A DNA stretch of 64,000 nt from Prescottella sp. R16 (GCF_030656875.1 NZ_CP130943.1:3286001-3350000), one strand, 5' to 3'. Positions 23,073 through 33,236 are shown, numbered from the stretch's first letter. Numbers and translations: made by a program. Notes: a model not told the origin generated them from the sequence alone.

Positions 23073-24193
23073 TAGTTACCACCGATCAGACGTAGATATG
23101 CCGCACTCGTTTCGAGGCGGCCGGCGAGAATTGCCATCTGCTCGATCTCTGCACGGGTGTCCGGTGCCGCCGACAGGGGAACAGCGGCCGGCGTGGCCGC
23201 CTGCTCGTTCACGGCGACGATCACGTCCGCGTCCGGCAGCGCCGCCACCCGGCGTTCGGCGATCGCCCGGCCGGTTTCCGTGGCGAGCACGAACACCCGC
23301 AGCGGCAGACCGGGCGCCGGCCCGTCGAGTTGCTCGTCGTGGAACAGCGGGTCGTACCCGGTCACCGCCGTCCCCGTCGACCCCGCGGCCGCGAACGCCG
23401 GAACGCCGGACAGGACACCGGACAGGTCCGCGGCCGCGGCGACCGCGGCCCCGGACTGCAGCAGCAGCTCGCTGCCGTGCCGGGCCAGCTGCATCGTGGC
23501 CGGCCCGTCCCCGGTGAGGACCACCCGTCGCCCCTGCATGCGGGCGGCGAGGGCCTTGGCCGGATTGTGGAACACCTCGTTGCGGGGGTGCGCCCGCAGC
23601 GACTCGTCGTCGACGGCGTCGGCGAGCAGGTTCAGGTCCGGGCACACGGCGGCGCCGCGCTCGGATTCGAGAGCGGAGACGACGGCCAGGAACACCGCGA
23701 CGTACCGCAGCAGAGCGTGTCGGTCCGGGACCGCGACCCGTGGGGGAAGCGTGAGCGCACCACCGGCACCCGCCGACCGCAAGGGGCCCTCGTCGGGCGC
23801 GGCGACCACCACTTCGGCTCCGCGCCGCAACGCGCGGTCCACGGATTCGACGAGCCGCGGATCACCCGCGTCGTCGCCGGCGACCACGACCACGTCCAGC
23901 GGCCCGGCCCACGGCGGTGTCACGGAGCAGGCGACGAGCGGGACGCCGATCCGGCCGCCGACGGTTGCCGTGACCAGGTCGACGGCCCGCTCGGCCCGCC
24001 CGGTACCGGTGACGAACACGACGCTGCGCGGTTGCAGCCCGCGCAGCCGCGCCAGCGCACCTTCCTCGACGGCGGCCTGCGTCGCCCGGATCTGGGCGCC
24101 GCCGAGGGCCGCGAACCGGAGTGTGCCGTCGACGTCGGCAGCGAGCAGCGCGTCGACGTCGTCGAGATCGAGCAGAGACGACGGTGCCGTCAT
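23072..24193 (-). CDS. SIS-fold TobH-like protein (Rv3256c type)
   Basis: A 373-residue protein of the family seen between manA and manB in mycolata, related to the bifunctional phosphoglucose/phosphomannose isomerase fold (two SIS domains). SVVFVTGTGRAERAVDLV (about 55-72) and LDVVVVAGDDAGDPRLVESVDRAL resemble sugar-phosphate-binding SIS segments. The isomerase activity is unproven, and an auxiliary role in mannose-phosphate metabolism is inferred from the gene order. ATG at 24193 is 10 bases from GGAGG; a GTG three codons upstream would have a shorter spacing and is also possible. Confidence 0.8.
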   Translation of the reverse strand: MTAPSSLLDLDDVDALLAADVDGTLRFAALGGAQIRATQAAVEEGALARLRGLQPRSVVFVTGTGRAERAVDLVTATVGGRIGVPLVACSVTPPWAGPLDVVVVAGDDAGDPRLVESVDRALRRGAEVVVAAPDEGPLRSAGAGGALTLPPRVAVPDRHALLRYVAVFLAVVSALESERGAAVCPDLNLLADAVDDESLRAHPRNEVFHNPAKALAARMQGRRVVLTGDGPATMQLARHGSELLLQSGAAVAAAADLSGVLSGVPAFAAAGSTGTAVTGYDPLFHDEQLDGPAPGLPLRVFVLATETGRAIAERRVAALPDADVIVAVNEQAATPAAVPLSAAPDTRAEIEQMAILAGRLETSAAYLRLIGGN

Positions 24194-24275
24194 GACCGAC
24201 ACACCTCCCTTTCTCCCACTCCCCTGTCCCCCCGAACGCTCCCAGGTCACTCGAGTATCCCAGCTTTTGCGGCGG

Positions 24276-25658
24276 CTAGGCGCGTACGACGGCGAGGATC
24301 TCGGTGACGAGCGCGTCGACCTCCGTGGAGGTTCGCGCCTCGACGTTGAGGCGCAGCAACGGCTCGGTGTTGGAGGCGCGCAGGTTGAACCAGGCACCGT
24401 CCGGAAGGTCGACGGTGACCCCGTCGAGCCGGTCCACGGACACCGTCCGATCGGCGAAGGCGTCGACCACGGCGGCCGTCCGCTCACCGGCGTCGGCGAC
24501 GGTCGAGTTGATCTCGCCGGACGCGGCATAGCCCTCGTACGAGCGCATCAGCTCCGACAGCGGGCGGTCCTGTTCACCGAGTGCCGCGAGGACGTGCAGC
24601 GCGGCGAGCATGCCCGAGTCGGCGCCCCAGAACTCGCGGAAGTAGTAGTGCGCGGAATGTTCGCCACCGAAGATCGCGCCGGTCTCGGCCATCTGCTGCT
24701 TGATGAACGAGTGCCCGACCCGGGTCCGCACGGCCGTGCCGCCGAGCTTCTCGACGAGCTCGGGGACGAACCGGGACGTGATGAGGTTGTGGATGACGGT
24801 GGCGCCGGGCTCCTTCGCCAGCTCCCGGTCGGCGACCAGTGCGGTCACCGCGGACGGCGACACCGGGTCGCCGTTCTCGTCGACGACGAAGCAGCGGTCG
24901 GCGTCGCCGTCGAAGGCGAGACCGATGTCGGCGCCGGTGTCGAGCACGAACTTCTGCAGGTCGACCAGGTTCGCCGGATCCAGCGGATTGGCCTCGTGGT
25001 TGGGGAACGAGCCGTCGAGCTCGAAGTACAGCGGCAGCACCTCCACCGGCATGGGCCCGAACACGGCCGGCACGGTGTGCCCGCCCATGCCGTTGCCGGC
25101 GTCGACGGCGATCTTCAGCGGCCGCAGCTCGGACAGGTTCACCAGGCCGCGCACGAACGACGCGTACCGGTCGAGCACGTCGTCCTCGGTGACCGTGCCG
25201 GCCGGGCCGTCGAACGCGGGGACACCCTCGGCGACCTCACCGGCGATGACGGCCAGGCCCGTGTCCTGACCGACGGGCTTGGCGCCCGCGCGGCACAGCT
25301 TGATGCCGTTGTACTTGGCGGGGTTGTGACTCGCGGTGAACATCGCACCCGGGCAGTCGAGGATGCCGGACGCGAAGTACAGCTGGTCGGTGGACGCGAG
25401 TCCGATGTGCACGACGTCGAGTCCCTGTGCGACGGCACCCTCCGCGAACGCGCGGGACAGGTCGGGCGACGAGGCCCGCATGTCGTGACCGATCACGATC
25501 CGCGTCACCGGCTCGCCGGAACCCTGCTCGTCGCGGACCAGGCGGGCGAACGACGCGCCGACGTCCCGAACGAAGTCGGCGTCGATCTGCTCACCGACGA
25601 CGCCACGCACGTCGTAGGCCTTGATCACGGCATTCACGGATTCGACGGACCGCTCCAC
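24276..25658 (-). CDS. manB: Phosphomannomutase/phosphoglucomutase
   Basis: A 460-residue alpha-D-phosphohexomutase converting mannose-6-phosphate to mannose-1-phosphate. The phospho-serine loop is FTASHNPAKYNGIK (near 107-120), the metal loop is AFDGDADRCFVV (near 245-256), the sugar-binding loop is GGEHSAHYYF, and the phosphate-contact RASNTEPLLRLNVEA is near the C-terminus. GTG at 25658 with AGGAG 9 bases before it. It starts the minus-strand set manB-TobH-manA, which with manC at 45 kb provides GDP-mannose. The mycobacterial equivalent is Rv3257c. Confidence 0.95.
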   Translation of the reverse strand: MERSVESVNAVIKAYDVRGVVGEQIDADFVRDVGASFARLVRDEQGSGEPVTRIVIGHDMRASSPDLSRAFAEGAVAQGLDVVHIGLASTDQLYFASGILDCPGAMFTASHNPAKYNGIKLCRAGAKPVGQDTGLAVIAGEVAEGVPAFDGPAGTVTEDDVLDRYASFVRGLVNLSELRPLKIAVDAGNGMGGHTVPAVFGPMPVEVLPLYFELDGSFPNHEANPLDPANLVDLQKFVLDTGADIGLAFDGDADRCFVVDENGDPVSPSAVTALVADRELAKEPGATVIHNLITSRFVPELVEKLGGTAVRTRVGHSFIKQQMAETGAIFGGEHSAHYYFREFWGADSGMLAALHVLAALGEQDRPLSELMRSYEGYAASGEINSTVADAGERTAAVVDAFADRTVSVDRLDGVTVDLPDGAWFNLRASNTEPLLRLNVEARTSTEVDALVTEILAVVRA

Positions 25659-25823
25659 TGCTGAGTTCTCCTGCTGTTCGTTGATGCGACGCGCATTGTT
25701 CGCCGCACCGCTTGTCCGGCCCGGTGGCGTGGACGCGACCGGGTCGTCGACGAGCCTAGTGCGGAGTGCCCCGTTCGCGCTTCCTGAGTGAAATGTCGAG
25801 GTTCGACGGGGGCCGGTGGCGCG

Positions 25824-26222
25824 TCAGTTGGCGGGATCGGGCAGGACCCGGAGATGGCCGCGACGGCCGGTACGTGCGGTCGGCGGCGTCGACGGGACGA
25901 CGGCAGCCGACGATTCCGTGTCCGAACCGGTGTCGACCCGGGAACGCTCCCCCAGACCCGCTTCGCGGACCGCCTCGGCGAGCGCGGTCAGGTCGTCCTC
26001 GTCCGGGGTGCTCGACGAGAACCCACCCTCGTATCGCACGAGTTCCCACCCCTTGGGGGCGGTTATCCGCGACGCGTGACTCTCGCACAGGTCCCACGAG
26101 TGTGGTTCCGCGACCGTTGCCAGGGGACCCACCACCGCGGTGGAATCGGAGTACACGTACGTCAGGGTCGCGACAGCCGGGTTCTTGCACCCAGGCCGGC
26201 AGCAACGACGCAGTGATCTCAC
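25824..26222 (-). CDS. DUF3499 protein
   Basis: A conserved actinobacterial protein of unknown function (132 residues from the GTG at 26222). The N-terminus RRCCRPGCKNPAVATLTYVY and DLCESH look like a small Cys/His metal site; the middle APKGWELVRYEGGF is well conserved, and the C-terminal third is low complexity. The start is uncertain: an ATG at 26243 would add 7 residues, and neither has a strong ribosome site. It is Rv3258c-like and is divergent from the next gene across about 120 bp. Confidence 0.82.
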   Translation of the reverse strand: MRSLRRCCRPGCKNPAVATLTYVYSDSTAVVGPLATVAEPHSWDLCESHASRITAPKGWELVRYEGGFSSSTPDEDDLTALAEAVREAGLGERSRVDTGSDTESSAAVVPSTPPTARTGRRGHLRVLPDPAN

Positions 26223-26343
26223 AAGCAAGGAGACTAACCCCATCTCCGCGGTTGGCCTACTCCGACACACGGAAGGCCACCCGAACCGTCACCGACCTGC
26301 TCACCGGACGGGAGCGACGCCGGGTCGCGGTAGTGTCCCCACC

Positions 26344-26820
26344 ATGGCCAGAGCTCGTCGTCCCCGCCCCTCGACGTCCCGTTCCGTCACGCGGCACGGC
26401 CGGGGAATCCGCGGGCCGCTGCTGCCGCCGCACCTGCCGGCGGCCCGGACCCGCGCCGAGAAGTTCGACCATCTGGTCCTGAACGCGTTCGAACCCGTCG
26501 ACGCGCGCTGGCACGACCGGCTCACGAAACTCGACATCGCCGTGGACGACGTGCCGCGCATCCGGGCGATCGACCCGGATTCGGTGAACTGGCCACCCGA
26601 GGTGGTCGCCGACGGCCCGGTGCCGCTGTCACGGCTGATCCCGGCCGGTATCGACCGGCACGGGACGACGACCCGGGCCCGCATCGTGCTGTTCCGGCGG
26701 CCGCTCGAACTGCGAGCCAAGAATCCCGACGATCTCGAGGACCTCGTGCACGACGTTCTCGTCGAGCAGGTCGCCACCTATCTCGGGGTCGACCCGGACG
26801 TCGTCGACCCACAAGGCTGA
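26344..26820 (+). CDS. Metallopeptidase-family (zincin fold) protein without the HExxH motif
   Basis: A 158-residue protein of the PF06262-like metallopeptidase family (Rv3259 type). The conserved start LPPHLPAARTRAEKFDHLVLNAFEPV, then RARIVLFRRPLELRA and the C-terminal helix are typical. In the family the helix carries HExxHH-F-G, but here the aligned segment reads VEQVATYLG, so both zinc histidines and the catalytic Glu are gone. It is therefore probably not a peptidase. ATG at 26344. It faces whiB2 convergently across a hairpin. Function is unknown. Confidence 0.78.
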   Translation: MARARRPRPSTSRSVTRHGRGIRGPLLPPHLPAARTRAEKFDHLVLNAFEPVDARWHDRLTKLDIAVDDVPRIRAIDPDSVNWPPEVVADGPVPLSRLIPAGIDRHGTTTRARIVLFRRPLELRAKNPDDLEDLVHDVLVEQVATYLGVDPDVVDPQG

Positions 26821-26887
26821 CCCGAACCGGCCCTGCATCCCGGACCCGATCGGGACCTGCTCACCGGACCGGCCCACCGGACAGAAA

Positions 26888-26914
26888 CGGCGCCCCTCGC
26901 AACGAGAGGCGCCG
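26888..26914 (-). terminator. 12-bp stem-loop downstream of whiB2
   Basis: Arms 26888-26899 and 26903-26914 pair with one mismatch around a 3-base loop, 15 bases past the whiB2 stop. It can also serve the convergent metallopeptidase-like gene. Confidence 0.7.
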
Positions 26915-26928
26915 AAAGCTGTTGGACG

Positions 26929-27354
26929 TCAGATGATTCCGCGCTTGAGGCGACGGCGCTCACGCTCCGACATGCCACCCCAGATACCGAACCGCTCGTC
27001 GTTCGAGAGTGCGTACTCGAGGCACTCGTTGCGCACCTCGCACCCCATGCAGATGCGTTTGGCCTCGCGCGTCGATCCGCCCTTCTCGGGAAAGAACGCC
27101 TCAGGGTCGGTCTGCGCGCACAGTGCACGCTCCTGCCACTGATCGTCCTCGTCGTCGTACATCGCGTCGAATCCCGGAATCAGACTCAGCCGGGGCACAC
27201 TCACCCCGAGCTCGAAGTCCACGACACCCTCTCCGACCGGCACCACTGCCGACGAACCCGTGTCCACCCCCGTGTCGAACCCGGTGCGCGATCGCGCACC
27301 GGCCACGGCCAGAGGAGTTTCGGGAGTATCGAACTCGTACTGCTGAACGTGCAT
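26929..27354 (-). CDS. whiB2: WhiB-family iron-sulfur regulator, WhiB2/WhmD type
   Basis: A 141-residue WhiB protein, a 4Fe-4S cluster-binding transcription factor; the WhiB2 class governs septation in mycobacteria and streptomycetes (WhmD, WhiB). Cluster ligands are Cys79, Cys102, Cys105 and Cys111, followed by the turn GIWGG (123-127) and the basic DNA-binding tail ERRRLKRGII. The first 65 residues are a variable extension. The ATG at 27354 has GGAGG 7 bases upstream. In this class the protein interacts with the major sigma factor. The core matches WhiB2 closely, hence the class call. Confidence 0.94.
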   Translation of the reverse strand: MHVQQYEFDTPETPLAVAGARSRTGFDTGVDTGSSAVVPVGEGVVDFELGVSVPRLSLIPGFDAMYDDEDDQWQERALCAQTDPEAFFPEKGGSTREAKRICMGCEVRNECLEYALSNDERFGIWGGMSERERRRLKRGII

Positions 27355-27663
27355 CGCTCCGCCTCCTCACTTACCTTCACTGCGCAGAGCCGGGAACACC
27401 CTCGAATTCCCGCTGCTCTCCCGCTGCTTCCGAATTGCTTCTCCCACCTCGATATTCGTCCGGACGAGTACCCGCACGAAAGTTCGGGAAAAGAGCCATA
27501 CCGGGTGAACTCGCCCCACGAACCCGGAATGACATAAATGTGATTAGACACGCGTTGGCGTGTCGGGTCAAGCCGAATCGGGAATGTCGTTTACCATCCC
27601 GCGCTCCCCGCGCAGACGTGGTAGAACCCGACAGCTCCGAGGGCACCGCCTAGGCTTCGGGAC
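27355..27663. promoter_or_regulatory. 309-bp divergent gap between whiB2 and fbiA
   Basis: No gene is visible. The gap is AT-richer than its surroundings, notably 27390-27545, and must hold the whiB2 promoter and probably a long leader. A small dyad GACACGC-GTTG-GCGTGTC lies at 27547-27564, about 100 bp before fbiA. No clear ribosome-binding site precedes fbiA, so a leaderless message is possible. Confidence 0.5.
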
Positions 27664-28662
27664 GTGAACGTGACTGTATTGGTTGGCGGCGTCGGAGGGG
27701 CTCGATTCCTCCAAGGAGTTCGGAACCTGCTCGGGGTCGTCCCCGGCGAGGCCGGCGACGACCCTGTGCATCGGATCACGGCCGTGGTCAACGTCGGCGA
27801 CGACGTGTGGATGCACGGTCTGCGGATCTGCCCTGATCTCGACACCTGCATGTACACCCTCGGCGGCGGCATCGACCCCGAACGCGGCTGGGGCCACATC
27901 GGCGAAACCTGGAACGCCAAAGAGGAACTCGCCGCCTACGGCGCCCAGCCCGACTGGTTCGGTCTCGGTGACCGCGACATCGCCACACACCTGATCCGCA
28001 GCCAGATGCTGCGCACCGGATATCCGCTCTCCGCCGTGACCGAAGCGCTGTGCAACCGCTGGCAGCCGGGTGTCTCACTGCTCCCGGTCACCGACGATCG
28101 CAGCGAAACCCACGTCGTCGTCACCGATCCCGACTCCGATCCGGCGGATCCGATGCAGAAGGCGATCCACTTCCAGGAGTGGTGGGTGCGTTACCGCGCG
28201 CAGATCCCCACACACAGCTTCGCTCACATCGGCGCCGATCAGGCGACCCCGGCGCCCGGGGTGCTCGAGGCGATCGAGACCGCGGACGTGGTGCTGCTGG
28301 CCCCGTCGAACCCGGTCGTCAGCATCGGCGCGATCCTCGCCGTCCCCGGTATCCGCGGCGCACTGCGCACGACGGCCGCGAAGGTCGTCGGCCTGTCCCC
28401 CGTGATCGACGGAAAGCCGTTGCGCGGCATGGCCGACGAATGCCTGTCCGTGATCGGCGTCGAGACGTCGGCGGAGGCCATCGGACGCCACTACGGTGCC
28501 CGCTCGGCGACCGGCATCCTCGACGGCTGGCTGATCCACTCCACCGACACCGCCGACGTGCCCAGTGTCGACGTGCGCAGTGTTCCGCTGCTCATGACCG
28601 ATCCCGACGCGACCGCCGACATGGTGCGCGCAGCCTTCGACGTGGCCGGAGTCGTGTTGTGA
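27664..28662 (+). CDS. fbiA: F420 biosynthesis transferase FbiA (CofD)
   Basis: A 332-residue CofD-family enzyme joining FO with an activated phospho-C3 acid (phosphoenolpyruvyl- or lactyl-diphospho-guanosine) to make (dehydro-)F420-0. The N-terminal loop [15 protein letters not shown] binds the nucleotide substrate, and [25 protein letters not shown] holds the metal-binding Asp residues. The substrate region [20 protein letters not shown] is near residue 215. GTG start at 27664; a second GTG two codons on is an alternative. Its TGA overlaps the fbiB GTG by four bases, as in the usual fbiAB operon. Confidence 0.95.
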   Translation: MNVTVLVGGVGGARFLQGVRNLLGVVPGEAGDDPVHRITAVVNVGDDVWMHGLRICPDLDTCMYTLGGGIDPERGWGHIGETWNAKEELAAYGAQPDWFGLGDRDIATHLIRSQMLRTGYPLSAVTEALCNRWQPGVSLLPVTDDRSETHVVVTDPDSDPADPMQKAIHFQEWWVRYRAQIPTHSFAHIGADQATPAPGVLEAIETADVVLLAPSNPVVSIGAILAVPGIRGALRTTAAKVVGLSPVIDGKPLRGMADECLSVIGVETSAEAIGRHYGARSATGILDGWLIHSTDTADVPSVDVRSVPLLMTDPDATADMVRAAFDVAGVVL

Positions 28663-30014
28663 CGGTACGCGATCACGGGGCCGGCGGGGGCCTCGAAATT
28701 CTGCCGGTACCCGGTCTGCCCGAGTTCCGTCCGGGGGACGATCTGGCGGCGTCGATCGTCGACGCGGCACCGTGGCTGGCGGACGGCGACGTCCTCGTCG
28801 TCACGAGCAAGGTGTTCTCGAAGGTCGAGGGCCGGATCGTGGCCTCCCCCACCGACCCCGACGAACGGGACGCGGCGCGCAGGCGACTCGTCGACCAGGA
28901 GGCGGTGCGGGTCGTGGCCCGCAAGGGGCGCACCCTCATCACCGAGAACAAGCTCGGCATCGTGCAGGCCGCGTCGGGTATCGACGGCTCCAACGTCGAC
29001 GGCGCCGAGCTGGCTCTGCTACCGGAGGACCCGGACGGCAGTGCCCGAAAGCTGCGGCAGGACATCGAGAATCGTCTCGGGATCCGGGTCGCGGTCGTGG
29101 TGACCGACACGATGGGGCGGGCGTGGCGGATCGGGCAGATCGACGCCGCGATCGGCGCGTCCGGCATTCCGGTGCTGCACGCGTACGCCGGCTCGGTCGA
29201 CGGTCAGGGCAACGAGCTGATGGTGACCGAGGTGGCCGTCGCCGACGAACTCGCCGCCGCCGCCGACCTCGTCAAGGGCAAGCTGGGCGGCATGCCGGTG
29301 GCAGTCGTCCGGGGTCTGGCCGCGGACGGTCTCGTCGACGACGGTTCGTCGGCGCAGGATCTGATCCGCCGCGGCTCCGAGGACCTGTTCTGGCTGGGCA
29401 CCGCGGAGTCGTTCGAGCAGGGCCGGCGCGAGGCACTGCTGCTGCGCCGGTCGGTACGCGAGTTCTCCGACGAACCGGTCGACCCGGAGGTACTGCGCGC
29501 GGCGATCGCGGACGCGCTCACCGCGCCCGCCCCGCACCACACCCGCCCGGTGCGGTTCGTGTGGCTGCGCAGCCCCGACGTCCGCACCCGCCTGCTGGAC
29601 GCGATGCGGGAGCGCTGGCGGGCGGACCTCGCGTCCGACGGGTTGGACGCCGGGCGGATCGAGAAGCGGATCGCGCGCGGCGACATCCTGTTCCGCGCCC
29701 CGGAGGTGGTGATCCCTTTCTGTGTGCCGGACGGGGCACACGACTATCCGGACGAGCGGCGGACCCGCGCCGAGTCGACGATGTTCACGGTCGCGGTCGG
29801 TGCCGCCGTACAGGGGCTGCTGGTGTCGCTCGCGACGCGCGGCATCGGCAGCTGCTGGATCGGGTCGACGATCTTCGCGGCCGACACCGTCCGGGCAGCA
29901 CTGGAGTTGCCGGCCGACTGGCAGCCGCTGGGGGCGATCGCCGTCGGCCACCCCCTCGAACCGTTGACGCCGCGCGAACCGCGGGTTCCCGGTGACGCAC
30001 TGGTGGAGCTGTGA
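28659..30014 (+). CDS. fbiB: F420 gamma-glutamyl ligase FbiB, two-domain
   Basis: A 451-residue bifunctional protein. The N-terminal CofE-like domain (about 1-245) adds glutamates to F420-0, with [16 protein letters not shown] and [21 protein letters not shown] as signatures. The C-terminal nitroreductase-like FMN domain (about 250-451), beginning [19 protein letters not shown], reduces dehydro-F420-0 and is needed for long poly-glutamate tails. This fusion is specific to actinobacteria. The GTG at 28659 overlaps the fbiA stop by four bases, and its own stop overlaps the next gene in the same way. Confidence 0.95.
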   Translation: MTVRDHGAGGGLEILPVPGLPEFRPGDDLAASIVDAAPWLADGDVLVVTSKVFSKVEGRIVASPTDPDERDAARRRLVDQEAVRVVARKGRTLITENKLGIVQAASGIDGSNVDGAELALLPEDPDGSARKLRQDIENRLGIRVAVVVTDTMGRAWRIGQIDAAIGASGIPVLHAYAGSVDGQGNELMVTEVAVADELAAAADLVKGKLGGMPVAVVRGLAADGLVDDGSSAQDLIRRGSEDLFWLGTAESFEQGRREALLLRRSVREFSDEPVDPEVLRAAIADALTAPAPHHTRPVRFVWLRSPDVRTRLLDAMRERWRADLASDGLDAGRIEKRIARGDILFRAPEVVIPFCVPDGAHDYPDERRTRAESTMFTVAVGAAVQGLLVSLATRGIGSCWIGSTIFAADTVRAALELPADWQPLGAIAVGHPLEPLTPREPRVPGDALVEL

Positions 30015-30568
30015 GCGCCCGGTCGCTGCACGCCTCGGCGCGGGCGGCACTCACGGACTGGGCCGCCGACTCCGACGCCGCGGACTCGTTGCGGCACACG
30101 ATGCTCGCGTTCCTCGACTCGGCACCCGACGGCTGTCTGCGTGCGCACGTCCCCGGGCACATCACGGCGTCGTCGCTCGTCCTCGACGCACCCCACGAAC
30201 ATGTGCTACTCACCCTGCATCCGCGGGTGGGCCGGTGGATCCAGCTCGGCGGGCACTGCGAGGAGGGCGACGACACGGTCGTCGACGCGGCCCTGCGGGA
30301 GGCCCGGGAGGAGTCCGGGATCGCCGGGCTGCGGATCGATCCGCGGCTGCTGTCGGCGCACACGCACCCGATCACGTGCTCGCTCGGGGTGCCGACCCGG
30401 CACCTCGACCTGCGTTTCCTCGTCACCGCACCCGGCCCGGCCGCCGACACGCCCGCCACGATCAGCGACGAATCCCAGGACCTGCGCTGGTGGCCGGTCG
30501 ACGCCCTCCCCGACGGCGCCGAGAAGGAGACGATCGACCACCTGGTGACGTTGGCGCGGCAGCGGTGA
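30011..30568 (+). CDS. NUDIX hydrolase
   Basis: A 185-residue NUDIX protein. The box is [20 protein letters not shown] (about 80-99) followed by EESG, with Arg96-Glu97 and Glu100-Glu101 in place; the first acidic position is Asp and the spacing is one longer than the textbook pattern, a variant I know from GGHC-type actinobacterial members. It probably hydrolyses a nucleoside diphosphate derivative. Its GTG overlaps the fbiB stop, and its stop overlaps the next start, so its level is tied to F420 synthesis; whether it acts on an F420 intermediate is only a suggestion. Confidence 0.86.
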   Translation: MSARSLHASARAALTDWAADSDAADSLRHTMLAFLDSAPDGCLRAHVPGHITASSLVLDAPHEHVLLTLHPRVGRWIQLGGHCEEGDDTVVDAALREAREESGIAGLRIDPRLLSAHTHPITCSLGVPTRHLDLRFLVTAPGPAADTPATISDESQDLRWWPVDALPDGAEKETIDHLVTLARQR

Positions 30569-31812
30569 CTGTGACGGTGTCTGCGGCCGCCCGGACCGCA
30601 CCGGTCGCGGCCGGACTCGTCGGCGGCGCGGTCGCGGTGTTCGCGATCCGCGAGACCACCGTCCAGGACCACATCTCCGTCGAGGGCACGTTCCGGCAGC
30701 TCGTCGTCACCCCGCAGTGGGCGGGCGCCCTCGCGGCGCTGACCGCCGCACTCGTGCTCGTGGTGCTGTCGCTGCGCCGGGAACGGTTCGCAGCCCCGCT
30801 CGCGGCCGTGGCGGGTGCGGTCCTGCTCGCACTGCCGGCCTGGGTGGAGGTGACCGCGCCGCCGGCGATCTCGCTCACCGCGGTCGGGGCGGGCCTGCTA
30901 CTCGGGGCGGCCGCGTACGCCGGGGCCGGGGTGCCGGCGGCGCAGGCCGCCCTCGTGTTCGGTGTGGTGGGCGCGAACCTCTTCTACGCGGGTGCCCTGT
31001 GGCGGAGCCGTGAGGACCGGTGGGCGCTGTCGATCAAGGCCCTACCGGTGCAGGCCGCGATTCCGGTCGCGGTGGCGGCCATCGCCGCGGTCGTCGTCGG
31101 CTACGCCGCAGGGACGGCCCGCTCCGGCACGGCCGCGGATCGTCGCGCGCTCGCGGTCGCGGCCGGACTCCCGATCGTTGCGACGTTCGTGTACGCGGGG
31201 CTCGGGTCGATCTCGGCATCGGTGTCGCCGTCGCCCACGTCCTGGACCGTGGCGGTGATCGTCACCGCCGGACTCGTCGTGGCCGCTGCCCGGTGGACCG
31301 GCGCCTCGGGTGGGCGATTCCTCGCCGCCGGGTTCGCGGTGGCCGCGGTCGGGGTGAACATCCTGGCCTACTTCCCCGGATCGGGGTGGCTCGTCGCCGC
31401 CGGTGTCGCGCTGTTCGCGGCCGGTGCCGCGACGGGGCGGCGACGGCCCATGCCCGACCTCGGTATCGGCCTGCTCGCCGTCGCCGTCGTCACCGGGCTG
31501 TGGGCGCCGGCGACGCTCGCCGCGGCCGGGTACACCCTCGTCGTGCCGTTCGCAGTGGGACTGGTCGTCGCCGCGACATTGCCGGCCGACCCGGCGACCG
31601 CACTGACCGGCGCCCTGTTACCGCTGACCGTCACCCTGTTCTCCGTGTCCGCACCGGTGGAGTGGGATTTCGGCTGGATCTCCTACGTGCCCGGCGAGGT
31701 GGACTACCCGCTCGCACTGGTCGGGTCGCCGCTGCCGGTCGGGGTGGTCGTCGCGGCAGCGGCGATCGTGATCGCGTGGTTCTCGATCAGAGCAGCAACG
31801 TCGCGGCGGTAG
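30565..31812 (+). CDS. Polytopic membrane protein of unknown function, coupled to fbiAB
   Basis: A 415-residue very hydrophobic protein with about 12 predicted membrane segments and short loops; the only sizeable charged stretches are around residues 20-45 ([16 protein letters not shown]) and 145-155. I recognise no family motif. The GTG at 30565 overlaps the NUDIX stop by four bases (GTGA), making it the fourth member of a fully coupled fbiA-fbiB-NUDIX chain. Its 3' end overlaps the convergent pcaJ gene by 26 bases. A transporter or lipid-facing enzyme is possible; no function is claimed. Confidence 0.75.
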   Translation: MTVTVSAAARTAPVAAGLVGGAVAVFAIRETTVQDHISVEGTFRQLVVTPQWAGALAALTAALVLVVLSLRRERFAAPLAAVAGAVLLALPAWVEVTAPPAISLTAVGAGLLLGAAAYAGAGVPAAQAALVFGVVGANLFYAGALWRSREDRWALSIKALPVQAAIPVAVAAIAAVVVGYAAGTARSGTAADRRALAVAAGLPIVATFVYAGLGSISASVSPSPTSWTVAVIVTAGLVVAAARWTGASGGRFLAAGFAVAAVGVNILAYFPGSGWLVAAGVALFAAGAATGRRRPMPDLGIGLLAVAVVTGLWAPATLAAAGYTLVVPFAVGLVVAATLPADPATALTGALLPLTVTLFSVSAPVEWDFGWISYVPGEVDYPLALVGSPLPVGVVVAAAAIVIAWFSIRAATSRR

Positions 31813-32434
31813 CGGCGACGACCTCGTCGACGCTGATGCCGGGTGCGGTCTCGACCAGTCGCAGGCCCTCGTCGGTGACGTCGAGGACGGCCATGTCGGT
31901 GATGATCCGCTGCACGCAGCCCTTGCCGGTGAGCGGCAGGGTGCACTCGTCGAGGATCTTCGACTCACCCTTCTTCGAGACGTGCTCCATCATCACGATG
32001 ACGCGTTTGGCGCCGTGGACCAGGTCCATCGCGCCGCCCATGCCCTTGACCATGTGCCCGGGGATCATCCAGTTGGCGAGATCACCGGTGGCGCTGACCT
32101 GCATCGCGCCGAGCACTGCGACGTCGACCTGACCGCCGCGGATCATCCCGAACGACTGCGACGAGTCGAAGAACGACGCGCCGGGCAGGGTGGTGATGGT
32201 CTCCTTGCCGGCGTTGATCAGCTCGGGGTCGAGTTCGTCCTCGGTGGGGTACGGCCCGACGCCGAGCACACCGTTCTCCGAGTGCAGTACGACGGTGATG
32301 CCCTCGGGGATGAAGTTCGGCACCAGGGTGGGCATGCCGATGCCGAGGTTGACGTACTGGCCGTCGGACAGTTCCTGCGCGACGCGCGCGGCCATCTGTT
32401 CGCGGGTCAGCTTCTGGATCGTTACCTGAGTCAT
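31787..32434 (-). CDS. pcaJ: 3-oxoadipate CoA-transferase subunit B
   Basis: A 215-residue beta subunit of the succinyl-CoA:3-oxoadipate CoA-transferase. The catalytic Glu lies in [10 protein letters not shown] (Glu about 53), which forms the enzyme-CoA thioester. The [18 protein letters not shown] segment is conserved in family I CoA-transferases. Its ATG overlaps the stop of pcaI by four bases. It forms an operon with pcaI, divergent from pcaHGB-DC-RF. Acetoacetate-specific paralogues (ScoB) look similar; the pca context decides the call. Confidence 0.92.
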   Translation of the reverse strand: MTQVTIQKLTREQMAARVAQELSDGQYVNLGIGMPTLVPNFIPEGITVVLHSENGVLGVGPYPTEDELDPELINAGKETITTLPGASFFDSSQSFGMIRGGQVDVAVLGAMQVSATGDLANWMIPGHMVKGMGGAMDLVHGAKRVIVMMEHVSKKGESKILDECTLPLTGKGCVQRIITDMAVLDVTDEGLRLVETAPGISVDEVVAATAATLLL

Positions 32435-33180
32435 GCTCGTACCGTTCGCTTCTCGATTCCGACAGTGACCTTGCCCACGGGCACGACGCGCTGCACGTGG
32501 ATGCCCGGGGTGTGGATCTGGTCCGGGTCCAGCTCACCCGGCTCGACGAGGTGTTCGACCTGCGCGATGGTGATCCGGCCCGAGGCGGCGGCGGGCGGGT
32601 TGAAGTTGCGGGCGCTGCGGCGGAAGACCAGGTTGCCGTGGCGATCACCCTTCCAGGCGTGCACCAGGGCGAAGTCGGCCACGATGCCACGCTCCATCAC
32701 GTACGTCGTGCCGTCGAACTCGCGGGTCTCCTTGACCGGGCTGGCGACGGCGATGCCGCCGTTGCCGTCGTAACGGCGCGGCAGCCCGCCCTCGGCGACC
32801 TGGGTGCCGACACCGGCCGGGGTGAAGAACGCGGGGATGCCCGCGCCACCGGCGCGCAGCCGTTCGGCGAGCGTGCCCTGCGGGGTCAGCTCCACCTCGA
32901 GCTCACCGGAGAGGTACTGCCGCGCGAACTCCTTGTTGTCGCCGACGTACGAGCTGATGGTGCGGCGGATGCGGCCCTTCTCGAGCAGCACGCCGAGGCC
33001 GAAGCCGTCGGTACCGCAGTTGTTGCTCACGGTCTCGAGGTCCGTCGCCCCCTGGTCCAGGAGCGCATCGATGAGGATCTCGGGCACTCCGACCAGGCCG
33101 AATCCGCCGACCGCGATGGTTGCACCGTCCGGGATGTCGGCGACGGCCTCGGCCGCTGTGGCAATGACTTTGTCCATCAT
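32431..33180 (-). CDS. pcaI: 3-oxoadipate CoA-transferase subunit A
   Basis: A 249-residue alpha subunit. The CoA-binding glycine motif [17 protein letters not shown] (about 21-37) and [15 protein letters not shown] are typical. It works with PcaJ to activate 3-oxoadipate with CoA from succinyl-CoA. The ATG at 33180 is followed directly by a second ATG; an ATG four codons upstream is also possible. A pair of GTTC-N7-GNAC-like sites lies 23-56 bp upstream, where it could block transcription of pcaIJ. Confidence 0.92.
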   Translation of the reverse strand: MMDKVIATAAEAVADIPDGATIAVGGFGLVGVPEILIDALLDQGATDLETVSNNCGTDGFGLGVLLEKGRIRRTISSYVGDNKEFARQYLSGELEVELTPQGTLAERLRAGGAGIPAFFTPAGVGTQVAEGGLPRRYDGNGGIAVASPVKETREFDGTTYVMERGIVADFALVHAWKGDRHGNLVFRRSARNFNPPAAASGRITIAQVEHLVEPGELDPDQIHTPGIHVQRVVPVGKVTVGIEKRTVRA

Positions 33181-33202
33181 GCTCGTCAGCATACGACGAC
33201 AT

Positions 33203-33236
33203 GTGCGTATTGTGAACCCTCGTCCGCATGACGAAC
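33203..33236. promoter_or_regulatory. Tandem IclR-type operator pair upstream of pcaI
   Basis: Two 15-mers, each on the minus strand: GTTCACAATACGCAC (33203-33217) and GTTCGTCATGCGGAC (33222-33236). Their starts are 19 bp apart with a 4-bp gap. They fit the pattern GTTC-N7-G(R/C)AC shared with the sites before pcaH and the permease. PcaR, an IclR regulator encoded nearby, is the obvious candidate. Confidence 0.6.
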
